The translations under genes were made by a program, and so were the position numbers. From Hydractinia symbiolongicarpus (Eukaryota > Cnidaria > Hydrozoa > Anthoathecata > Hydractiniidae): a stretch of 64,000 bases of DNA. The notes under the pieces are model-generated. The model did not search any database, was not told the origin of the DNA, and saw nothing but the letters and a program-made list of their open reading frames with translations. Every line of letters begins with the position of its first letter. Position 1 is the first letter of the stretch. The stretch is from positions 13,888,001 to 13,952,000 of the forward strand of contig NC_079876.1 of the NCBI RefSeq assembly GCF_029227915.1, given 5' to 3'. Below are positions 58,001 to 64,000 of the stretch, piece by piece.

Positions 58001-59155
58001 GCGTCATGCAAATTTTCATATCTCAAATAAACAATCGAGCTTGGACTTATTTTTAGGATATTCCTAAATTCTGACATATTTTTGGTAGTGTATCCTTATT
58101 AAAAAGTCCGTACACAAAGCAAGCTGAAGAAAGCAGGCTCAAGACACAAAAAGGAACTTAATATTAAAGGGAGAGTTGAACTCTTAAAGTTGAAACGGCT
58201 AAAAAATCGTTTCACACCTAAATTTATCTCTCTAAGCAAAACTGTAAACAACTCACTTGCTTTTCTTTGGTTTTCTCAGTAGGTAGCTAGCTAGCGTTCT
58301 TTGGATTAAAGTACAATCATTGTCTGATATATTTTCAATTAGTTCTCTTTGTGACGTTATAACATCGAAAGTTTCTCTTCTTTTAAAAAATATTACTAAC
58401 AAACAACATCAAATTTTTATACTCGCTCAAAAACACAGTTAGTTTTTTGCATTCTAGATTCAAGTTAATACTCGAATGCGATAGTTTTTTATAAAACTAA
58501 GCAACCTCGGTCCCAGAACACAAATGGCAAACTGTGCACAAAACGGCTACTGAATAAAAGTTCATGATGATAGTGTTGACTTTGCAGACCAGACCGACTG
58601 GCTTGGTCTGCTCCATAATAAATCAATTTACATGTTACAGCCATCATAATAAACTGAAACAAACAAATAAGAAGTTTTGATATTAAAAATATTCGTAAAG
58701 TTAAAACAATTTGTCGCTTTTCGCATAAAAACGGTAAATATTTACTTAAAACTTTGCAGAACGACAACACGGTAGAGACCTAAAATATAAAACAGTCTGT
58801 TAAAAATACCAGTATTGTTTACATCTTTGTGAGTGCTGAATTATTTATAATTTAGTATTCTTACTCATTTGCCAAACAGGTGGCTGAATTAAAAAACAAT
58901 ACGATTTATTTCTCCTCATTTGAAAGACAATATAGTTGTATGTTCGGGTGTATCAAAAGTGAAATCAGCCATTATATATATAATATAACTTGTATGAACA
59001 TCATGATGCAATAAAGGTAGTTAACTTTACTTAACTTTAGTTAATTGCTAAACGACATGGACTGACATTAGTACGGTAGCACGTAGCTGTGGTTGCCATT
59101 TTAGTTTCACAGGCCTGGGCTCCAATCTTAACTTTGTTCGTTCGTCTCTTTTAGT
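55076..59155. other. Non-coding
   Basis: No coding region, RNA gene or repeat array could be supported; a short TATATA tract lies at 57193-57230. All open frames are short with no recognisable motif or splice context. Confidence 0.45.
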
Positions 59156-59282
59156 CACGGTCTAGCTTCACGGTTCCTCTTTCGCTCGTGCTAGCCAGCA
59201 GTAGGTGTGGTTTTAATCGGTTTATTTAATCTTTTGTTATCCTTTTAATTGGTTCCGCAAATAATCATTTACGTGACGAAAG

Positions 59283-60738
59283 ATGTTTATTGTTAGATTT
59301 ACGTACCTTACGATAATGATAGTTCTTTGCGTCGCTGTTCGACGACGTTCTGGAGTAGCCTTGCCAGTGCCAGATGCAGACAAAAAGAGTCTGGCAGAAT
59401 GGACCACATTGCCCGTGCAAACATTACGGTTAGTGTGTAGCGCATTAGATTTAATCGACTCGGGGTCGCCCCAAATACTTGCTCGTCGCCTGTTTTCGCT
59501 CTACAATCCGCCAAATTCGGTGGCAGGTACGTCGGCGACGACTACATGTATGGCATCAATTCTGTCAACCAACGTGGCCACGAGATCGACCAGACTCCGC
59601 ACACGTGGTCAGCCGATCAACACAGCAACGGGCGTCGAGTCAAACTCTGTCGAGTCATCAATTGTCTTCACTGGTCAGGCATCATCTACTTCGACCACTG
59701 ACGTTGTCGAGTCATCTATCCTCACAACAGCTGTTGTGACTGATTTGATCAGAGAAGAATTACGACGATTCTTTTAAGGTCACGAGGGGGGGGGGGGGGG
59801 ACAAATCACAGGAAGAGCTCCTGACATGGAACGAAGTCAAGCGACAGGTGACACCTATAATAATAACTCTATTGTTGAGCCTCCATTACTTGTAAATAAT
59901 TTTGTATCTGAGCCTTTTTCTGAGGGGGGTTGAGTTTCCACAGGGTCTTCCTCGTCCAGCCCAGGTTGGGTTTACGGTCGCAACCACAGCGCGCCCTGCC
60001 CCCTTGCCGGCACTTCCTCAGGCTGTTTTGGACAAGGTTAAAAAAGGTGAGTATGTTAATTTCGATAGGTTGCTGCCTGCTTCCGCCTCATCTTCCGACG
60101 AGTTTACGTTTAAGGTTCTAGGTGAGTCTAGCCCGTCAGTTGCATTAATGCCCAAGCAATCAAACCGGCCAAAGGTTAGTAACTTCTCATCTTGAATGTT
60201 AGCATGGAATAATTTTATCCGGTGCTTCACTTTTTTCTTTCCACATCGGTCAGCCGAGCTTTCACACTATCAGTCCGTCATGTGTGACTTTGCCTCGCAG
60301 TTTACGTTTACAGCATGGTCGACATACGATCGCATGTTTAGGTACCAAATAGCTTTCGATTCAGGTTTGTCATGGAACCGTGTAGATGACGATCTTTATA
60401 ACCGTCATCTCCGGAGTGCCTCACTGCAGGTCATGTGTTCCCGATGCCGGAATTATGAACATCTTGCATCAAGCTGCCCCCTTCGTACTGAGTCAGCAGC
60501 TGGGAACGAATTAGCGCCCTCAAACTTCGCATGCAGTGGGCAGCCCTTTCGTGCCCCCCACCCTTCTTTAGTTTCATTTATTGTATCTGGTTTATTTTCT
60601 GGATTTGACATTGGCTTTCATGACCCATGTACGGCTACCCGGCTACGTAACCTACTATCTGCACGCTCAAATTCTCGACCAGTGTGGGAGGCAATTGCTA
60701 AAGAATTAGCGCGAGGCCACACCTCAGGACCTTTCTAA
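59283..60738 (+). pseudogene. gag: gag-like region of the DIRS element
   Basis: Three frames in series. 59283-59777 has a SAP-like segment (LPVQTLRLVCSALDLIDSGS, PQILARRLFSLYNP) and a Ser/Thr-rich linker, ending at a stop before a G-run. 59902-60195 has ALPQAVLDKVKKGEYVNFDR then a stop. 60196-60738 continues the typical DIRS gag (FASQFTFTAWSTYDRMFRYQ) with a zinc knuckle CSRCRNYEHLASSC (C-x2-C-x4-H-x4-C) and VWEAIAKELARGHTSGPF at its end. It would bind and package the RNA. At least two frame breaks separate the parts, and the frame shifts again at 60738 just before the RT starts. Confidence 0.65.
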
Positions 60739-61942
60739 GCCCTCCCATTACACCTATGCATTGTTCACCTTTAGGTGCAGTACCAAAAAAGGACGGTTCC
60801 TACAGGATCATTTTAGACCTCTCCTCACCTAGAGGTAATGCTATTAATGAAGGCATATGCAAAGAAGAGTTTTCGGTGCGATACTCTACTTTTGACGATG
60901 CCCTAAAACTGGTGTCCGGGTTGGGTCCCACTGCATTCTTAGCCAAAATTGATATCAAGCATGCTTTTCGCCTTTGCCCCGTTAAACCAGCTCAATGGGG
61001 TTTATTAGGCTACTGTTGGCAGGGTAATTATTTTGTGGACACTCGCTTGCCATTTGGCAGCCGCTCCTCACCCTTCTTGTTTAACTGTTTTGCAGATTTG
61101 CTATGTTGGATCTTCCTCACTGAGCTTGCTATTCCATTTGTGATCCATTACCTAGACGATTTCTTCCTTTGTGGGAGGTCTGCAGCAGAAGTAAATAGTT
61201 ACATGGAATCCATTCAGTCCATGTGCACTATATAGTATAGGGAGTTACACGAATCTTTATTGGCTTGGTCTGGTAGGAAGAAGTGCACTAAACGTGAATT
61301 GCTTTCCTTGATTGGCTCATTATCTTTTGCTGCCAAAGTAGTAAAGCCAGGTAGAATGTTCCTCCGTCGGTTGATTGATTTGTCTACCACAGGTGCATCA
61401 CTCAATCATCATATTACATTAAACGGGGAGGCACGCTTAGACGTTCAAGGTGGGTGGATTTTCTACCTAGCTGGAATGGTGTCTGTTTTATACAAGGCGA
61501 CCCAATCACAGCTTCACTTAGCCTCTTTACGGATGCATCAGGGGTAGGGTTTGGTGCTGTCTTTCGCAATAGTTGGTTTTGTGCTCCGTGGCCCACGGCA
61601 TTTCATTCTTTTCACATTAATATATTGGAGCTTTTCGCAATTGTAGCAGCGGTTAGGACGTGGGGTCACGAATGGCGCAATCTACATATTATTATTTACA
61701 CGGACAACGCGTCCATAGTCCGTGTGTGGCGTTCAGGCACATCGCGGGATAAACACATCATGTCGTTAATTCGCCATTTATTTTTATTCACGGCGCGGTT
61801 GAACATTAATATTTTGCTTCAACATATTCCTGGATACAAGCTGATCTTCTCTCTCCGTTACAGGTTCGTCGATTCAAACAACGCCTTCAGTCTGCAGACG
61901 AGTCACCCACACCAGTCAAAACAACCATCTGGACCGTCTTAG
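60739..61942 (+). pseudogene. pol: Reverse transcriptase and RNase H of the DIRS element
   Basis: The RT begins with CSPLGAVPKKDGSYRIILDL and has AKIDIKHAFRL (first catalytic Asp), LPFGSRSSPFLFN and HYLDDFFL (the YxDD box). It is cut by a stop/deletion at 61233, resumes with KRELLSLIGSLSFAAKVVKP, and shifts frame near 61460. RNase H follows: LFTDASGVGFGA (first Asp), HINILELFAIVAAV (Glu) and IIIYTDNASIVRVW (second Asp). A last shift near 61840 disrupts the C-terminus. Active-site residues of both domains are still present, so decay is by indels rather than by point loss. Confidence 0.8.
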
Positions 61943-61961
61943 CATAGCCTCACAGTACTTT

Positions 61962-62912
61962 CAATCTAAAGCTTTGCCACCCACCACTAGGTCCACGTAT
62001 TCTACTGGCCTTGCCCCATATCAGCGATTTTGTTACAGGTGGTCTCATCCTCCCTGGCCGTTGAACGAGGATATTCTAATTCGCTACACTTCTAGTTTGG
62101 CACATAGCTTATCTCACACTACCATTCGTGTTTACATCGCAGGCTTGCAATATCACTCCATCATGGCCGGCAACTAATGCTCGAATAGCAGACATAAGTC
62201 GATTGTTTTACACCCTATGGGGAATCAAAAGAGTCCAAGGCGCTTGTCTCACTCGGCCGCGCAGGCATCCAATTACGTACCAGAATTTGTGTTTAATTCA
62301 TTACCGTATTCAATTTCTCCAAGCTACAGTCTATGAACGTCTACGTTTCAAAGTTGCTACCTCTTTGGCCTTCTTTGGCTTGTTGCGCTGCTCTGAATAC
62401 ACATATCAATCCAGTCGTCACTTCGACCCATCCACTAATTTATTGTTCGGGTATATCCAATTTTCCGCAGACAATTTATCCGGTCGTCTAAAACTGATCC
62501 ATTTCGTGTTGGTTGTCAGATTAGGGTTGGCGCAATCAATACCGAAGTTTTCCCGGTTTAGTGTATGAACCGTTTCTTAGCTGGTCATCCAGGCCCAGGG
62601 TGGCCATTATTCATTTACAAGGACTTTAAATTTTTGACTCGTCAGGATATAGTTAACCTCCTGGCTTAGTGTTTGCCTAATACTCCACACATCAATACAC
62701 ATTCTTTTTGTATCAGTGGCGCCTCTGCAGCAGCGTCAGCAGGGGTGCCTGACAGCACTATCCAGATTTTAGGCAGGTGGACCAGTGATGCCTATAGACG
62801 CTATCTACATATTGACGATGCACAGATAATTGGCCTTTCTCGAAGTCTATGCACCACTGGGCCACCTACTCGTGGGTGGAACCATCACGTACCTTCTTCA
62901 TTTTTGTTATAG
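61962..62912 (+). pseudogene. Tyrosine recombinase of the DIRS element, catalytic Arg lost
   Basis: Pieces in order: PPTTRSTYSTGLAPYQRFCY (N-terminal SAM-like domain), a frameshift at about 62175, KVATSLAFFGLLRCSEYTYQ (first catalytic Arg), another break at 62520-62670, and INTHSFCISGASAAASAGVP with ILGRWTSDAYRRYLH. In the H-x-x-R motif the Arg is Cys here (HSFC), a one-base change from CGT to TGT, while the Trp and the nucleophile Tyr remain. The enzyme would integrate a circular cDNA. This copy cannot. Confidence 0.75.
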
Positions 62913-62997
62913 TTTGTCAAGTTTGGTGGTGTGTTGTGTATTTGAAACTCATGTTTGTATTCTTAATTAATATTTTACTATTCATGACCTATCAATC

Positions 62998-63180
62998 TTA
63001 CGCTGTCCTTGTTGGCAGTTTGTTAGAACCTGTCTTTGTTGACAGTTTGTTTAGAACCTGTCTTTGTTGACAGTTTGTGTTACTTATATTGATTGACAGT
63101 TTGTTTCTGTGGTCCTTGTTGACCCTACTACATTTACGAGAAACTGTCTTAGACAGTTTGTTATGGTCTTTGTTGACCTC
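62998..63180. repeat. Terminal repeats of the DIRS element
   Basis: GAACCTGTCTTTGTTGACAG recurs twice and shorter TTGACAGTTTG versions follow. A palindrome AAACTGTCTTAGACAGTTT lies at about 63141-63159. Such stacked direct and inverted words fit the split or inverted repeats of DIRS/Ngaro ends. Confidence 0.6.
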
Positions 63181-63477
63181 TGTTGCAATTATATACAGTA
63201 CACACACATCCTCCGAGACCCCTCATATCCGCCAAACCTGCAGTTTTTATTGTTGTTTTTCCCTGCGCGTTGTCAGAAATTAAAGCCTCATATATGTAAT
63301 GAAGTCCATCATACAAAAAGTGAAGAAAAAACAGCTAATTTCAGCTAAAGAAATTTGGTCAAACACGTAAATTACGTTCCAAGTTTTTGTTGGTTTTGAT
63401 GAAGTTGAGGCTAGGATTATTGTTTAAAAACTTAGCAGACTGTTTCAAAATTTCAGTGGCAACAACTTCTAAAATAT

Positions 63478-63663
63478 TTGCCTGTTGGATTACAGCTATG
63501 TCTAAATTTTTTAGCTGTATGGTTTATATTTCAGACCAATAAAGAATATAAGTTCAATGATCTTGTTGCAATTATTGATTGCTCAAAGATTTTTATAGAG
63601 ACTCCAAAGGATGAGGAGCTGCAAAACGCTACATGGTCTAATGATAAATTGATAATGCGATGA
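63478..63663 (+). pseudogene. DDE_Tnp_4 (ISL2EU/Harbinger-like) transposase fragment
   Basis: The 61-residue frame contains YKFNDLVAIIDCSKIFIETP and KDEELQNATWSNDK, the block around the first catalytic Asp of this transposase family. Homology stops soon after ATWS. No other transposase part is seen nearby on +. It is a second, separate remnant of the same superfamily as at 2.4-3.5 kb. Confidence 0.6.
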
Positions 63664-63810
63664 AGTTTTTCATTTCAGTCACCAACTTCATTTATAAATT
63701 TTGTACAGAGCCTTGTACCGGACTAATTTCTGACTAAGCTCTCTGCGAATTTTTAGTCATAGTGCCACTCTATTATCGTGCTTTGCCGACAAAAGATTTA
63801 ATATTGCCAA

Positions 63811-63999
63811 TTAATGTGGCGCCCGTGGTACATATTTTACTGTACCACCCGGAAAACGCGAAATGTCACAAATGACTTCCTCAGAAGTAAAATAGTGAAG
63901 AAGTAACTTTTCTATATACTCTTTCAGTATCAAACGTTCTTGATGTTTCACTTCAACATCAACAACAGGAACAACTTCTTCATAAGCAGAAAATGCTCC
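63811..63999 (-). CDS. Unidentified coding segment, partial at window edge
   Basis: The reverse strand is open from the right edge to a TAA at 63811-63813. It reads GAFSAYEEVVPVVDVEVKHQ, then ERLILKEYIEKLLLHYFTSE and EVICDISRFPGGTVKYVPRA. Composition is coherent and polar without low complexity, so it is probably the 3' end of a real gene or of a transposon gene. No family is recognised. Confidence 0.4.
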   Translation of the reverse strand, partial: GAFSAYEEVVPVVDVEVKHQERLILKEYIEKLLLHYFTSEEVICDISRFPGGTVKYVPRAPH

Positions 64000-64000
64000 A

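Larger units (their letters stand above)
59156..63280 (+). mobile_element. DIRS-like (tyrosine-recombinase) retroelement, decayed
   Basis: Gene order is gag, reverse transcriptase, RNase H, tyrosine recombinase, all on +, with no DDE integrase and no LTR pair. This is the DIRS/Ngaro order. Only about 0.1 kb separates RNase H from the recombinase, so the methyltransferase of DIRS1 types is missing or deleted. The right end has short direct and inverted repeats (62998-63180). Boundaries are approximate because terminal repeats could not be matched across the element. Several frameshifts and a lost catalytic Arg make it non-autonomous. Confidence 0.8.

Noticed and set aside
58489-58770. 93-residue reverse frame with hydrophobic N-terminus
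   Set aside because: No motif, no conserved context; composition fits a chance frame.

Overview
The window looks like a piece of an AT-rich, intron-containing metazoan genome, most likely a cnidarian. Reasons: spliced genes with GT/AG introns, a hydroxypyruvate isomerase exon, a TIR-domain receptor-like gene with an FN3 exon, an ankyrin exon, and a TE mix (Polinton/Maverick, DIRS-like, ISL2EU-like, tRNA-headed SINE, MITE) typical of cnidarians. The species cannot be fixed from the sequence alone. No rRNA, CRISPR array or bacterial operon was seen.

Layout. 0-2 kb: one exon of a hydroxypyruvate isomerase gene. 1.7-3.6 kb: a decayed ISL2EU-like DNA transposon, with a SAP/YqaJ gene on + and a THAP/DDE transposase on -, converging. 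6.5-18.2 kb: a Polinton of about 11.7 kb with diverged TIRs of about 0.23 kb and a 5-bp target duplication. It carries remnants of protein-primed DNA polymerase B, packaging ATPase, two BRO-N genes, two zinc-finger genes, small membrane proteins and a large capsid-candidate gene. Nearly all its longer genes are frameshifted, and the ATPase is split by a 274-bp SINE. No integrase or protease gene was found.

19.0-26.6 kb is the most unusual part. It holds a tyrosine-recombinase-like gene with a Myb/TRF-like tail behind an in-frame stop, a small gene with SUMO-interaction-like motifs, and a seven-exon gene for an SF3-type helicase. Two tandem arrays, one between the genes and one filling the helicase's third intron, carry the same 7-bp word (GTTACAA). 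Both space it 10-10-10-22-10 bp, although their other sequence is unrelated. I infer a replicating or mobile element, or a domesticated one, with a helicase initiator, a recombinase and iteron-like binding sites.

27-36 kb: a 0.43-kb ATT microsatellite, a small three-exon gene, a 45-bp satellite, an ankyrin exon, a duplicated promoter/first-exon segment and a MITE. 37-45.5 kb: a multi-exon TIR - P-loop NTPase (SF1-helicase-like) - FN3 gene, and behind it a truncated, frameshifted partial copy. 45.6-59 kb: AT-rich sequence with degenerate repeats and no gene I can support. 59.2-63.3 kb: a decayed DIRS-like retroelement (gag, RT, RNase H, tyrosine recombinase). The right edge has a DDE transposase scrap and the end of an unidentified reverse-strand coding segment.
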